Assembly: GCA_014381825.1 (NCBI GenBank)
Contig: JACNKX010000075.1
Location: forward strand, 85,672-149,671
DNA from: Planctomycetota bacterium
Lineage (GTDB): Bacteria; Planctomycetota; Planctomycetia; Pirellulales; Pirellulaceae
DNA length: 64,000 bases
Direction of reading: 5' to 3'
The notes beneath the pieces are model-generated. The model was not told where the DNA came from, searched no databases, and was given only the letters and a program-made list of their open reading frames with translations. Position numbers and translations under genes: made by a program. Of the stretch, positions 51,888 to 61,943 are shown piece after piece; position 1 is the first letter of the stretch, and each line of letters starts with the position of its first letter.

Positions 51888-52787
51888 TCATTCATCGCTA
51901 CCGCTCAATTGGCGCAATACGGTCGGATCAGCATTTACGCTGACTTCGCGGGTCGAATTATCGAGCAGCAACATCAGCACGGTGTCGCTTCCTCGGACGG
52001 GCCCAAAGCCGAGTGGCTGGGTGTTTGGAGTCTGGAGCCAATCACTTCGCAGCCCTTGATGCAAGTCGCGACACATGTTCGGGTGCCCCCAAGGAACAAA
52101 CCCAGCATTGACTTCCGCAACCAACATGGTGTTGTCATCCAGTTCGTCGAGACGTTTGGGCGTTCCTTGAAACACATTTGCGTTGCCGGCGAAGTGACTG
52201 AGGCCGAACCCATCCAGAGATTTGCTGGGCACTTCCAGTGACGGGTTAATCAAGTCAGGCATTGGGCGTCGAAACAACGGGGCATTTTCGGGTGAGTTCC
52301 AGGGAAGTTCGCTGTGGACCGGAGACCTCCCGAAATCGTCGAGCGTATACGTCGAGAACGGCATGATCGCAGTGACCCAGTTGCCCGCGAATTCTTGCTG
52401 GTCGACCGTTCCAGGTTGATAGTTCGACCTCGCGCTGTCTGCTGCGGACTGCGTCACGGACTCGGACCAAAGATCGGGAGATGTTCCCAACCATATCGCT
52501 TGATGCGTGATCCCTATCAAAGAGATTCCAACGACGAAAACGAGCAAGATCATCGCCAGCAATGTGCCGGTCGCAACCCAACTCCAACGTGGAGCCGAGG
52601 ACAAGTCGCTCTTTAACGATTCGCTCGATAACCAATTCAGAAAGGATCGCGCGCAACAAAGCGAAATCAGAAACGCCACGCAGAAAATTGTGATACCATC
52701 CCAACGGATCGTCACCTGAGGAAACACTCGCAGCACGAAAGCGAACCATCCGAAGAGCAATCCGACAAGCATGCCCAGTCCGGTCAT
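51888..52787 (-). CDS. Membrane protein with DUF1559-like C-terminal region
   Basis: A 299-residue protein with three N-terminal membrane segments (GMLVGLLFGWFAFVL, FCVAFLISLCCARSFL, GTLLAMILLVFVVGISLIGI). A long soluble part follows, including ELDDNTMLVAEVNAGFVPWGHPNMCRDLHQG, which recalls the C-terminal region of DUF1559 proteins. Its ATG overlaps the previous gene stop by 4 bp; it is the third gene of a Uma2-led operon. Function unknown. Confidence 0.75.
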   Translation of the reverse strand: MTGLGMLVGLLFGWFAFVLRVFPQVTIRWDGITIFCVAFLISLCCARSFLNWLSSESLKSDLSSAPRWSWVATGTLLAMILLVFVVGISLIGITHQAIWLGTSPDLWSESVTQSAADSARSNYQPGTVDQQEFAGNWVTAIMPFSTYTLDDFGRSPVHSELPWNSPENAPLFRRPMPDLINPSLEVPSKSLDGFGLSHFAGNANVFQGTPKRLDELDDNTMLVAEVNAGFVPWGHPNMCRDLHQGLRSDWLQTPNTQPLGFGPVRGSDTVLMLLLDNSTREVSVNADPTVLRQLSGSDE

Positions 52788-53233
52788 GGCAAGACCTCGC
52801 TAAGACCGGCGTCAGATGTAACACCATCGATGTCTGATTCCGAGGCCGCATCCGGCGGAGCGACCGTGTATGTCAATCCTTTCTTGTTCCAGGCCCCCGG
52901 CGTCAGCAACTCACGAGCGCCAGAAATCATGGTGAGAACAACAACAAAAAGCGAACCTAAAAACAGAGTCAGGCAGGCCGCACGCAGAGGGCTCAATCGA
53001 GGCAATCGAGAAAAACTGCCAGCCAAGTTATTCCAGAGCAACCAGAACGCGCCAGTCGCGAAGAAGAAGACGAACGCGAAGAAAGAGATCGACTGTAGGC
53101 GATGCTGCACATTGTCGTTAAGACGAAACACTTGTGCAAAGTCTTCAGGCAAAGCGCCGGGCATCCCGGCCATCGCGTTGCGAGCCGCGAGGGCTGCCAA
53201 AACGCAAAGCAAAATCGGAAGGCAACGATTCAC
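52784..53233 (-). CDS. Small three-helix membrane protein, middle gene of the Uma2 operon
   Basis: A 149-residue protein with a signal-like start (LPILLCVLAALAARNAMAG), then ALPEDFAQVFRLNDNVQHRLQSISFFAFVFFFATGAFWLLWNN and a further helix (AACLTLFLGSLFVVVLTMISG). It overlaps both neighbours by 4 bp. RLNDNVQHRLQSISFF is probably the functional patch. No family recognised. Confidence 0.75.
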   Translation of the reverse strand: MNRCLPILLCVLAALAARNAMAGMPGALPEDFAQVFRLNDNVQHRLQSISFFAFVFFFATGAFWLLWNNLAGSFSRLPRLSPLRAACLTLFLGSLFVVVLTMISGARELLTPGAWNKKGLTYTVAPPDAASESDIDGVTSDAGLSEVLP

Positions 53234-53895
53234 GGTTTCATTCCGTCAGCATGGCGATCCAACTCGGCAAATAGCTCACTCAGCGACAGCGTGAATCCAG
53301 GCAGCACCTCGGCGCCAGTCAACGAATCGCTCGCGCCAAACTCGGTGTATTCATCCGGTGACGTGTAGACAACCGCAGTTCGCTGGCGCGGATCGATCAT
53401 CCAAACGAGCAACACGCCCGCTTCGAAGTACTCGCGCCGCTTCCGTTGCATCTCGCGATCCGTGTTGGAAACGCTGAGGACTTCTACGGCAAGATCGGGG
53501 GCGATACTTGGAGCTGGTTCATCCGGCAACCGACCTCCGGGAAATCGCGACCATGATGCAAACGCCACATCAGGCATTCGTATCAACCCAGGAAACAGCC
53601 GCAGCATGCCATCCGAACCGGACACGCAGCCAAGATTCTTTGGAATGACGAACTTCCTCAACATGGACGCGATCGCCAACGCAATAATCGATTCGTGATA
53701 ACCCGCTGCCTTCTCCACTAGCGTACTATCAACAAGTTCGCAAAGACGATTCTGCCTGGTCTCGCATTCGACCGCATCTTGCTCCGTCGCCGTTCCCGGA
53801 GGTGGGTTCATCAAGATTCGTTCCGGCGGAATATCGCCCAGCGCGACTAGCATATCGGCGATCGTTCGCGGCTGCTGCGGTGAGGCAATGCTCAT
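53230..53895 (-). CDS. Uma2-family (DUF820) endonuclease-like protein
   Basis: A 221-residue PD-(D/E)xK-fold protein. The catalytic pattern is visible as PDVAFASW (Asp), then PDLAVEVLSVSN (D...E) and KRREYFEAGVLLVWMIDP (Lys and the family VW-IDP motif). The C-terminus ends in LTGAEVLPGFTLSLSELFAEL, typical of the family. Uma2 proteins are abundant in planctomycetes and cyanobacteria and are of unknown biological role. It heads a three-gene operon with 4-bp overlaps. Confidence 0.9.
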   Translation of the reverse strand: MSIASPQQPRTIADMLVALGDIPPERILMNPPPGTATEQDAVECETRQNRLCELVDSTLVEKAAGYHESIIALAIASMLRKFVIPKNLGCVSGSDGMLRLFPGLIRMPDVAFASWSRFPGGRLPDEPAPSIAPDLAVEVLSVSNTDREMQRKRREYFEAGVLLVWMIDPRQRTAVVYTSPDEYTEFGASDSLTGAEVLPGFTLSLSELFAELDRHADGMKP

Positions 53896-54063
53896 CGTTT
53901 CTCCTTGGTATCGCTATATTCTAACCAAAGTCGCACTCGCGGAACCAGTGGAACGCAAATCACTCCAGATGCAAACCAAGTAACAGCCAGTGGTCGCGAG
54001 AACTGCCTTGCGATGATAGAACGTTAGGCGGTTTTCAAATCTTGCACAGCTCTGGAGCCAAAC

Positions 54064-54594
54064 ATGTCGTCGGATCTATCTCTCTCTGGCAAACGAGCTC
54101 TCATCCTAGTCGGAGAAATCTACGAAGACCTGGAACTCTGGTATCCGAAGTTGCGGCTGATCGAAGCAGGCGCGGAGGTCGTCGTCGCTGGCCCAGAAGC
54201 TGGCGTTGTTTACGCCGGAAAGAATGGCTATCCGTGCAAGTCGGATTCCGCGATCTCGGATATGAAAGCGGATGATTTCGACGGACTGGTCGTGCCAGGC
54301 GGGTTCATGCCGGACAAGCTCCGAAGGGATCCAGGATTGTTACAGCTCGTTCGCGACTTTGCTGAAGCAGACAAGCTCGTCGCGGCCGTGTGTCACGGTG
54401 GCTGGATTCCGATTTCGGCCAAAGTATACGAAGGCGTGCGCGTCACGGGGTCGCCGGGGATCAAAGACGATTTGATCAATGCCGGTGCGATCTGGGAAGA
54501 TGCAGCGGTCGTCGTCGACCGGCACTTCGTTTCGAGTCGCAAACCCGACGATTTGCCGGACTTCTGTCGCGGGATTTTACAGGTACTTAGCTGA
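54064..54594 (+). CDS. DJ-1/PfpI family protein
   Basis: A 176-residue protein of the class I glutamine amidotransferase-like superfamily. The nucleophile is C110 in VAAVCHGGW. The acid partner Glu lies in VGEIYEDLELWYPKLRL. VPGGFMPDKLRRD is the loop between. Members include proteases, glyoxalases and deglycases; the activity here is not fixed. The stop lies 7 bp before the polA ATG at 54602, so the two may be co-transcribed. Confidence 0.88.
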   Translation: MSSDLSLSGKRALILVGEIYEDLELWYPKLRLIEAGAEVVVAGPEAGVVYAGKNGYPCKSDSAISDMKADDFDGLVVPGGFMPDKLRRDPGLLQLVRDFAEADKLVAAVCHGGWIPISAKVYEGVRVTGSPGIKDDLINAGAIWEDAAVVVDRHFVSSRKPDDLPDFCRGILQVLS

Positions 54595-54601
54595 GGCTTT
54601 G

Positions 54602-57442
54602 ATGGCGGACTCACAACGACAGCTCTCGTTCGCGACGTCGGACGACTCGGCTGACAAACAACCAGATACGGCGATCGACGAACCGGTAGATCTGCCACCG
54701 CCAACCGAGCAAGCTTCTGGCAATTTTCCAGAGAGCCTCGAAGGCGAGACGGTTTATGTCATCGATTCGCATTCGTTGATCTATCAGGTCTTCCATGCGA
54801 TGCCAGCTCTGAGCAGCCCAAGCGGACAGCCGATTGGTGCCGTACAAGGCTTCGTTCGCGATGTGATCGACATCATCGAGAACAAACGGCCGAACTATCT
54901 GTTCTGCGCCTTTGACTATCCGAAAGAGATCACATTCCGTCATGACTTGTACAAGGAGTACAAAGCAAATCGCGAGTCGATGCCCGAAGACTTACGCCCT
55001 CAGATAGGCAGTATCCACCGCATGCTTATCGCGATGGGAGTTCCGGTTTTGCAGCTTCAAGGCTATGAGGCAGACGATATCCTCGCGACGATCGCACGGC
55101 AAACGGACGAACGTGGTGGAAATTGCATTGTTGTGACAAGCGACAAAGATTGTCGTCAGCTCATCACTGAACGAGTGAAGATGTACAACATTCGCAAACA
55201 ACTGGTCTTCGATGCGGAAGCGTTGATGGAAGATTGGGGCGTTCGTCCTGACCAAGTTGTCGATTACCAAGCGTTAGTTGGTGATTCCGTCGATAACGTT
55301 CCCGGTGTCCCGTTGATCGGCCCGAAAGCCGCGAGAGAGCTTTTGGAGAAGCACGGAACGCTCGACGCTGTACTTGAAAACGCGGATCCCAACAGCAAGA
55401 AGAAACGAGAACTGAATCTGACGACGTTTCGCGATCAAGCGTTACTGAGTCGCGAGTTGGTTCGTTTGGTAAACGATGTGCCAATCGAGATTGATTGGAA
55501 GCAGGGCAGGGTAGGGGGCGTCGATACGGAGGCGACTCTCGAACTATGTCGCGAGTTCGGCTTTCGCCGACTGGCCGATCAATTCGCGAATCTCACCGCC
55601 GCAGAAGCGCCAACCGAATGGAACGCAGATTATCGAATGGTCGCAACGGAAGAAGACCTGACCGATTTGATAAAGGAGATGTCGCAGCAGAAACGCATCG
55701 CGATCGACACCGAGACGACTTCGACGAACCCGCGCTGGGCAGAGATTGTTGGCTATTCGTTCGCGTGGAAGTCTGGCGAGGCGTACTACGTTCCCGTTCG
55801 CGCACCGCAAGGTGAACCGCAGCTCGATCCACATTCGGCGAATAAATCGCTGCGCGCTGTCCTTGAAGATCCGGCGATCGAAAAGATCGGCCAGAACCTC
55901 AAGTACGACATGATCGTACTCCGCAACATCGGCATCACGTTGCGAGGCGTCGCGTTCGACACGATGGTAGCAGACTACTTGCTCGTGCCCGGCGAGCGGA
56001 GCCATAGCATGGACGATATGGCGAGTCGCTACTTGAATCACAAGACGATCTCTATCAAAGAGCTTATCGGAACTGGCAAGAAGCAAATCCGAATGGATGA
56101 AGTCCCGGTTGCCAAGGTCACCGAATACGCGGCCGAAGACGCCGACGTGCCGGTGCGACTGACCGCGATCTTGGAAAAGAAGCTAAAGTCAGAAGGACTC
56201 CACGAGTTGTTTAGCAACCTTGAGCTGCCGCTGATCGAGATCCTTGCGGAGCTGGAGTTCAATGGGATCAGGGTGGATGTCGAGCGACTGCGTGAGTTGA
56301 GCGATCGATTCGGCGAGCGGCTCGAACAGCTAGAAGTCGAGATTTATCAACTTGCTGGCGGTGAGTTCAACATCGACTCGCCAAAGCAGTTGAGCAAGCT
56401 GCTGTTCGAGGAGCTTGAGTTGCCCGTTATCAAGAAGACCAAGACGGGAGCGAGTACGGACGTCGAGGTCTTAACGGAGCTTGCGAAGCAACATCCTCTG
56501 CCGGCAAAGATCATCGAGTATCGTCAAAACGCCAAGTTGAAGAGCACTTACGTGGACGCGTTGCCTGAACTCGTGCATCCCACGACTGGTCGCATTCACA
56601 GTTCGTTCCGACAAGACGTCGCTTCGACGGGTCGGCTAAGTTCAACCGAGCCAAACTTGCAGAACATACCGATTCGGACTGAAGAAGGGCGTGAAATTCG
56701 CTCGGCGTTCTTACCAGGCGGGCCGGGCTGGCTTCTGATGACGGCAGACTACTCGCAGATCGAACTGCGCGTATTGGCACATTTCTCCGGTGACGAAGCG
56801 ATGTGCCAAGCGTTTGCGGAAGATCGCGATATTCACACACAAGTTGCTGCGGAAGTCTACGGAGTGCCGCTGGACGAAGTCACCCGCGACATGCGACGCA
56901 GTGCGAAAGCCGTTAACTTCGGCGTGATTTATGGGCAAAGTGCCTTCGGATTGGCAAAGTCCCTTGATATAGAGCAGGACGAAGCGGCGGAGTTCATCGA
57001 AGCCTATTTCGCTCGCTACACGGGCGTCGCCGAGTTTATGAAAAAGGTACTGGAGGATTGTCGGGAGAATAGTTATGTTAGTACCATCCTAGGCCGCCGT
57101 CGCGCGGTGGACGGAGTTCGTGACCCATCACGATACGGCGACTCCCGCCAACGAACCCTCCCAGAACGAATCGCAATCAACACGGTTATCCAAGGATCGG
57201 CTGCGGACCTGATCAAACAAGCCATGATCAATGTCCACGGACGCCTGGAGCGCGAGAAGCTGCGGGCAAAGATGTTACTGCAAATCCACGACGAACTAGT
57301 GTTCGAAGCCCCGTCGGAAGAACTCGCCGAATTGGCTGCTCTGGTTATCGAAGAGATGACCGCCGCCGGTCACTTGGATGTTCCGCTGAAAGTGGACGTC
57401 AAAGCCGGTAAGAATTGGGCCGAATGTGAGCCCTGGGACTAA
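54602..57442 (+). CDS. polA: DNA polymerase I
   Basis: A 946-residue polymerase with all three domains: 5'-nuclease (about 48-335; GFVRDVIDII, QGYEADDILATIA, VGDSVDNVPGVPLIGPKAA), a 3'-5' exonuclease whose motifs look intact (IDTETTS, NLKYDMIVLRN, YAAEDADVPVRL) and the polymerase (about 560-946; motif A DYSQIELRVLAHFSGD, motif B RRSAKAVNFGVIYG, motif C QIHDELVFE). Phe in motif B matches the usual dNTP-selective form. The N-terminal 45 residues are a charged, disordered extension. The ATG at 54602 was chosen because earlier in-frame starts overlap the DJ-1 gene. coaE follows after 6 bp. Confidence 0.96.
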   Translation: MADSQRQLSFATSDDSADKQPDTAIDEPVDLPPPTEQASGNFPESLEGETVYVIDSHSLIYQVFHAMPALSSPSGQPIGAVQGFVRDVIDIIENKRPNYLFCAFDYPKEITFRHDLYKEYKANRESMPEDLRPQIGSIHRMLIAMGVPVLQLQGYEADDILATIARQTDERGGNCIVVTSDKDCRQLITERVKMYNIRKQLVFDAEALMEDWGVRPDQVVDYQALVGDSVDNVPGVPLIGPKAARELLEKHGTLDAVLENADPNSKKKRELNLTTFRDQALLSRELVRLVNDVPIEIDWKQGRVGGVDTEATLELCREFGFRRLADQFANLTAAEAPTEWNADYRMVATEEDLTDLIKEMSQQKRIAIDTETTSTNPRWAEIVGYSFAWKSGEAYYVPVRAPQGEPQLDPHSANKSLRAVLEDPAIEKIGQNLKYDMIVLRNIGITLRGVAFDTMVADYLLVPGERSHSMDDMASRYLNHKTISIKELIGTGKKQIRMDEVPVAKVTEYAAEDADVPVRLTAILEKKLKSEGLHELFSNLELPLIEILAELEFNGIRVDVERLRELSDRFGERLEQLEVEIYQLAGGEFNIDSPKQLSKLLFEELELPVIKKTKTGASTDVEVLTELAKQHPLPAKIIEYRQNAKLKSTYVDALPELVHPTTGRIHSSFRQDVASTGRLSSTEPNLQNIPIRTEEGREIRSAFLPGGPGWLLMTADYSQIELRVLAHFSGDEAMCQAFAEDRDIHTQVAAEVYGVPLDEVTRDMRRSAKAVNFGVIYGQSAFGLAKSLDIEQDEAAEFIEAYFARYTGVAEFMKKVLEDCRENSYVSTILGRRRAVDGVRDPSRYGDSRQRTLPERIAINTVIQGSAADLIKQAMINVHGRLEREKLRAKMLLQIHDELVFEAPSEELAELAALVIEEMTAAGHLDVPLKVDVKAGKNWAECEPWD

Positions 57443-57448
57443 TGGCGT

Positions 57449-58048
57449 ATGAAGATCATTGGCATCTTGGGCGGTGTCGCCAGTGGAAAGAGTCTCGTCG
57501 CGGAGCAATTTCGTCACCTTGGAGCTATAGTCCTCGACGCGGATCAAGTCGGCCACGAAGTACTCCGCGAGCCTGAGGTCATTCAGGCAGCGCGTGGGCG
57601 CTGGGGCGACGTGATCCTTGCTCAGGACGGACAAATCAATCGATCAGAAGTCGCGAAGATCGTCTTCGCCTCGCCGCCGAACGGACCGCAAGAATTAGCG
57701 TTTCTGGAGCATCTTACTCACCCTCGGATCGGCGCTCGGCTGGAACATTTGATTGAACAGACGCGGCACAGTGGCGATGCAAAAATGGTTGTCCTAGACG
57801 CTCCCGTCATGCTGAAAGCCGGTTGGAACGAGTTCTGCGATCACATTCTATTTATCGATGCACCGCGTAGTTTGCGCCTACAACGAGCTCAGGATCGGGG
57901 TTGGACTGATGCAAACTTTGCAGCTCGTGAATCCGCTCAACAGTCGCTTGAAACGAAGCGATCCGCCGCAGATCACGTCATTGACAACTCGAATTCCGCC
58001 GATTCGACTCGCCAACAAGTAGAATCCTTCTGGTATTCACTCGACTAG
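57449..58048 (+). CDS. coaE: Dephospho-CoA kinase
   Basis: A 199-residue P-loop kinase doing the last step of coenzyme A synthesis (phosphorylation of dephospho-CoA at the 3' hydroxyl). [14 protein letters not shown] is the P-loop, [10 protein letters not shown] the acceptor site, LTHPRI a conserved family loop, and [13 protein letters not shown] with QRAQDRG lie in the lid region. It is 6 bp after polA and followed by rho. Confidence 0.94.
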   Translation: MKIIGILGGVASGKSLVAEQFRHLGAIVLDADQVGHEVLREPEVIQAARGRWGDVILAQDGQINRSEVAKIVFASPPNGPQELAFLEHLTHPRIGARLEHLIEQTRHSGDAKMVVLDAPVMLKAGWNEFCDHILFIDAPRSLRLQRAQDRGWTDANFAARESAQQSLETKRSAADHVIDNSNSADSTRQQVESFWYSLD

Positions 58049-58145
58049 AATTCCCCTCTTAGGCTACAATTCACATAACTCCACCCGCCGCCAGCGCTTT
58101 CAATGTGCCGGCCACCTGTTACGTCCCTTCTCAGGAGTCTCTCTC

Positions 58146-59630
58146 ATGTCCGGCCAACGCAGCACTCGCCCGCCCGGCGAGAAGACGGCAGATAGCGCCA
58201 GCGAAAACCATCGCAATGTTTCGGAAGAAGTTGTATCGCAACTCGATCGTCTACCTGAATTAGATGACGAGCGAGAACCCCTTTCGCTCGCCGAAGAGAT
58301 CGCCGCGGAAAGCGGAAACCAGCGAGGGGATGAAACAAACGACCGCTACGAAAAGATTAAGCAGGGCGAAATCCATATTGCCGAGTTGCAACGACTGAGC
58401 ATGACCGACCTCATTGAAGAGGCGCGGAAAGAGAACGTCAAAGACGTTTCTGGCTTGAAGAAGCAGGATCTGATTTTTCGTATCCTCAAAGAACGCGTGA
58501 AGATGAACGGGCTGATGTACGGCGAAGGAACGCTGGAGATCCTGCCCGATGGTTTCGGCTTTCTCCGCAGCCCTGACTATCACTATCTTTCTTGCCCGGA
58601 CGACATCTATGTGTCGCCCAGCCAGATCCGTCGCTTCGGGCTTCAAACCGGAGCGACCGTCTCCGGCCAGATCCGACCGCCGAAAGAGAACGAACGCTAC
58701 TTCGCTTTGCTGAGAGTGGAAGCGATCAACTACCAGGATCCAAACTCCATCTCTGAGAAGATTGCGTTCGACGACTTAACACCATTGCATCCGAATCAAC
58801 GAATCGTCATGGAGACGGACGCAGACGAAGCCTCGACACGCATCATTGATTTGGTTTGTCCGATCGGGTTTGGGCAGCGTGGTTTGATTGTCAGCCCTCC
58901 GCGGGCTGGAAAGACGATCTTGCTGCAAAAGATGGCTCGTTCGGTGATCAAGAACTATCCAGACGCGTACGTCATCATGCTCTTGATCGACGAGCGTCCC
59001 GAAGAAGTGACCGACATGGAACGCGAGGTGAAAGGCCGCAATTGTGAAGTCATCAGTTCGACATTCGACGAGCCTTCGTCACGCCATGTCCAAGTTCAAC
59101 AGATGGTCATCGAGAAAGCCAAACGGATGGTGGAGTATGGTATCGATGTCGTGATCTTCCTCGATTCAATCACGCGACTGGCTCGCGCTTGGAATGCGGA
59201 GTGTCCGCAGTCTGGTAAGATTCTTTCCGGCGGTCTCGATTCCAACGCGATGCAAAAACCAAAAGCGTTCTTCGGATCCGCTCGCAAAGTTGAGGAAGGC
59301 GGTTCGCTGACGATTCTCGCCACCGCGTTGGTCGACACCGGCAGCCGAATGGATGAAGTGATTTTCGAAGAGTTCAAAGGAACGGGAAATATGGAGATTG
59401 TCCTGGATCGGAAACTTGTCGACCGGCGGATTTGGCCCGCGATCGACATCAACCGTAGCGGTACTCGCCGCGAAGAGATCCTGATGGACCCTGAAGAATA
59501 TCGCCGCGTTTGTGTGCTACGTCGTGTTTTGAACGACATGAATGCGCCCGATGCGATGGAACTGCTCGTGACTCGCTTACAGAAAACGAAGACCAACGCG
59601 GAGTTCCTGATGAGCATGAACATGGGGTAA
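58146..59630 (+). CDS. rho: Transcription termination factor Rho
   Basis: A 494-residue hexameric RNA helicase. A charged N-terminal extension (about 1-85) is followed by a Rho N-terminal helical part ([30 protein letters not shown]), the cold-shock-like RNA-binding domain ([31 protein letters not shown]), and the ATPase: P-loop [11 protein letters not shown], Walker [18 protein letters not shown]-loop [20 protein letters not shown] and Arg finger region near the end. Located between coaE and ribH. Confidence 0.97.
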   Translation: MSGQRSTRPPGEKTADSASENHRNVSEEVVSQLDRLPELDDEREPLSLAEEIAAESGNQRGDETNDRYEKIKQGEIHIAELQRLSMTDLIEEARKENVKDVSGLKKQDLIFRILKERVKMNGLMYGEGTLEILPDGFGFLRSPDYHYLSCPDDIYVSPSQIRRFGLQTGATVSGQIRPPKENERYFALLRVEAINYQDPNSISEKIAFDDLTPLHPNQRIVMETDADEASTRIIDLVCPIGFGQRGLIVSPPRAGKTILLQKMARSVIKNYPDAYVIMLLIDERPEEVTDMEREVKGRNCEVISSTFDEPSSRHVQVQQMVIEKAKRMVEYGIDVVIFLDSITRLARAWNAECPQSGKILSGGLDSNAMQKPKAFFGSARKVEEGGSLTILATALVDTGSRMDEVIFEEFKGTGNMEIVLDRKLVDRRIWPAIDINRSGTRREEILMDPEEYRRVCVLRRVLNDMNAPDAMELLVTRLQKTKTNAEFLMSMNMG

Positions 59631-59662
59631 CGCTTCGCTCAGTGACCACATTCGAATTTCCA

Positions 59663-60139
59663 ATGACCAAAGAATTTCGTGGCGACATGCGTCCCAAGGA
59701 TGCTCGCTTTGCCATCGTAGTATCGAAATACAACGACTCGATTACGTCGAAGCTTCTGGCGGGAGCCGTCGAGACCTTGCGCGAGCACGAAGCTGCGGAT
59801 GACGCGATCGACGTGGCCTGGGTTCCCGGTGCTTGGGAGATCCCGCTTGTCGCCGACCGCTTGGCAAAGACACAACATTACGCAGCGATTATCTGTTTAG
59901 GTGCGGTGATTCGCGGCGAGACGACTCATGACCAGCATATTAATCGTCACGTTAGTATCAGCCTCGGGCAAACGAGTCTTGAAACCGGAGTCCCCGTGTT
60001 GATGGGCGTGCTTACATGTAACTCGCTCGAACAAGCGATCAACCGATCGGGCGGAACGGTCGGGAACAAAGGCGTCGAGTGTGCGGAAGCTGCCCTGGAG
60101 ATGGTGAGCCTGCTTCGCCAGTTGCCAAGCAACAAGTAA
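59663..60139 (+). CDS. ribH: 6,7-dimethyl-8-ribityllumazine synthase
   Basis: A 158-residue enzyme of riboflavin synthesis that joins 5-amino-6-ribitylaminouracil with dihydroxybutanone phosphate. Motifs: KYNDSITSKLLAGAVETL (Phe/Tyr site), VPGAWEIPLVADRL, GAVIRGETTHDQHI (phosphate binding; His in HDQHI) and NSLEQAINRSGG. The start was set at 59663 (family N-terminus EFRGDMRPKDARFAIVVS). A GTG at 59642 is in frame and close to the rho stop, so the true start could be 7 codons earlier. nusB is downstream, a conserved neighbour. Confidence 0.94.
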   Translation: MTKEFRGDMRPKDARFAIVVSKYNDSITSKLLAGAVETLREHEAADDAIDVAWVPGAWEIPLVADRLAKTQHYAAIICLGAVIRGETTHDQHINRHVSISLGQTSLETGVPVLMGVLTCNSLEQAINRSGGTVGNKGVECAEAALEMVSLLRQLPSNK

Positions 60140-60230
60140 CCACGTACAGTTCCTTGGCTGGTTGCGATCTTGAAACTGCTCCCCGCCGATTTGCCCACCG
60201 TCTGCACCCTACCTTAGAAATACCTCTACG

Positions 60231-60644
60231 ATGCCGCGTCGAACTCGAGCCCGCGAAGTTGTCCTGCAATTGCTGTATCAGGATGACTTGAACCCAGCGC
60301 CCGATATCGAGGCCATCGAAGAGTTTCTGAGAGTACGGCTGAACAATCGCGAAGATCTTATCGAGTTTGGAACTGACCTTCGAAAGGGAGTACGTTCCAA
60401 ACGAGAGGAATTGGACGCGCTCTTGCAAGAGCGGGCGGCCAATTGGAGCTTAGAGCGAATGGCGGCGACCGACCGAAACATCCTACGGCTCGGTGCCTTC
60501 GAGATACTGCATACCAAGACTCCCGGTCGTGTCGCCATCAACGAAGCCGTCGAGCTCGCGAAGCGCTATGGGGCGAAACAATCGCCACAATTCGTGAACG
60601 GAATCCTTGATCGCGTGCTGCACGATTTTAAGCAGGATTCGTAG
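60231..60644 (+). CDS. nusB: Transcription antitermination protein NusB
   Basis: A 137-residue all-helical protein that binds boxA RNA with S10 (NusE) for rRNA antitermination. The N-terminal RTRAREVVLQLLYQDDL and C-terminal LRLGAFEILHTKTPGRVAINEAVELAKRYG with FVNGILDRVL are diagnostic. It lies between ribH and an SGNH-hydrolase gene, in the same order as many bacteria (ribH-nusB). Confidence 0.96.
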   Translation: MPRRTRAREVVLQLLYQDDLNPAPDIEAIEEFLRVRLNNREDLIEFGTDLRKGVRSKREELDALLQERAANWSLERMAATDRNILRLGAFEILHTKTPGRVAINEAVELAKRYGAKQSPQFVNGILDRVLHDFKQDS

Positions 60645-60648
60645 GTCG

Positions 60649-61824
60649 ATGTCGAGACGCGAACGCTTTGTGCTACTGAGACGACTGTTGCTAATTGGCT
60701 TCGGCGGCGTGATCGGGATACTGCTCGCCGAGACGACTCTGCGTTTCGTTGGCATTGCCGATCCATCGCCCTATCAGCCTGACCGGATACTCGGCAGTCG
60801 TCTTAAGCCCGACTATGCCGGTTGGAACACGAAGGAAAACAGCGTGTTCTTCCGAACGAATCGTGTTGGCTTTCGAGATCGAGAGCATGCCGAAGCAAAA
60901 CCGGACGACACGATTCGAATCGCAGTATTGGGCGATTCCTATTGCGAAGCGCTTCAAGTCGAATTGAATGAGACGTTTTGGGCAGTTTGCGAGCAAGAGC
61001 TGAACCAATGCGAGGCGACATCTGGCAAAAAGATCGAAGTGCTGAATACCGGCGTGTCGGGTTATGGCACAGCGCAAGAGCTTCTGATGCTACGCAATGA
61101 ACTCTGGCAATACGAACCGGATATCGTTCTTCTTGCGTTTTTGACAGGCAACGACGTCCGAAACAACTCCAAGGAATTAGAGTCGGACAGCTTAAAGCCA
61201 TTCTTCACACTCGAAGGCGATACCCTGGTATTGGACGACTCGTTTACGCAGCAGCCGTTCTTTACATCATTTTGGATTCGCCTCAAGGACAGATTGATCA
61301 ATTCGTCGCGTCTGTTGACTTTGACATATCGGATTCGACATCGTGACGAGTTCATCGCTCCGGCTAGTGTGAACAGCGGGTTCGAGGCCGGCCTCGATGA
61401 TTTCATCTACTCTGAACCGAAGACTCCTGCGCAGCGAGATGCCTGGAGCATCACGGAAAGCTTGATCGACCAGATGCATTCCGACGTAGAAGCAAGAAGT
61501 GCCAAACTGGTCATTGCTACGCTCACAAACGGTATTCAGGTTCACCCCGATCCGGCAATTCGCGACACATTTGCAGCAAGCCTTGGTGTTGCTGATCTTG
61601 GTTATGCGGACCGCCGAATAGCGACTCTTGCCGACCGTCTGGGCTGCCGCTCGATAATTCTTGTGGATCAGATGGCACGGTATGCTCAGAAGCATAACGT
61701 GTTCTTGCACGGCTTCGAGAAGACGCGTCTCGGCACAGGGCATTGGAACGCCACGGGGCATCGTCTCGCCGGTGAAATCATCGCCATGGAACTCTGTGGC
61801 GACAAAGACCTGTGGGATAGGTAA
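60649..61824 (+). CDS. SGNH/GDSL-family hydrolase, membrane-anchored
   Basis: A 391-residue protein with one N-terminal helix (LLLIGFGGVIGILLAETTL) and an SGNH hydrolase domain: block I VLGDSYCEALQVE (Ser), a Gly in VSGYGTAQE, Asn in FLTGNDVRNN, and the C-terminal Asp-x-x-His equivalent near GTGHWNATGHRLAGE. The oxyanion Gly-Asn set is complete, so esterase or acyltransferase activity on a periplasmic polymer is plausible. The start at 60649 lies 4 bp after the nusB stop. Confidence 0.88.
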   Translation: MSRRERFVLLRRLLLIGFGGVIGILLAETTLRFVGIADPSPYQPDRILGSRLKPDYAGWNTKENSVFFRTNRVGFRDREHAEAKPDDTIRIAVLGDSYCEALQVELNETFWAVCEQELNQCEATSGKKIEVLNTGVSGYGTAQELLMLRNELWQYEPDIVLLAFLTGNDVRNNSKELESDSLKPFFTLEGDTLVLDDSFTQQPFFTSFWIRLKDRLINSSRLLTLTYRIRHRDEFIAPASVNSGFEAGLDDFIYSEPKTPAQRDAWSITESLIDQMHSDVEARSAKLVIATLTNGIQVHPDPAIRDTFAASLGVADLGYADRRIATLADRLGCRSIILVDQMARYAQKHNVFLHGFEKTRLGTGHWNATGHRLAGEIIAMELCGDKDLWDR

Positions 61825-61943
61825 TCGCTCCCTGGTTAAAACTATTCATGGGCCATCGCCAAGACCATCAAGACAAGATGGAATCCCAGCGATAGAATGC
61901 GGCCTTCCTCATTCCTCCATCAACATCGTTTTCGCAAAGCACT

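Noticed and set aside
55544..56086. Minus-strand frame of 180 codons inside polA
   Set aside because: Polymerase and exonuclease motifs on the plus strand explain the region.
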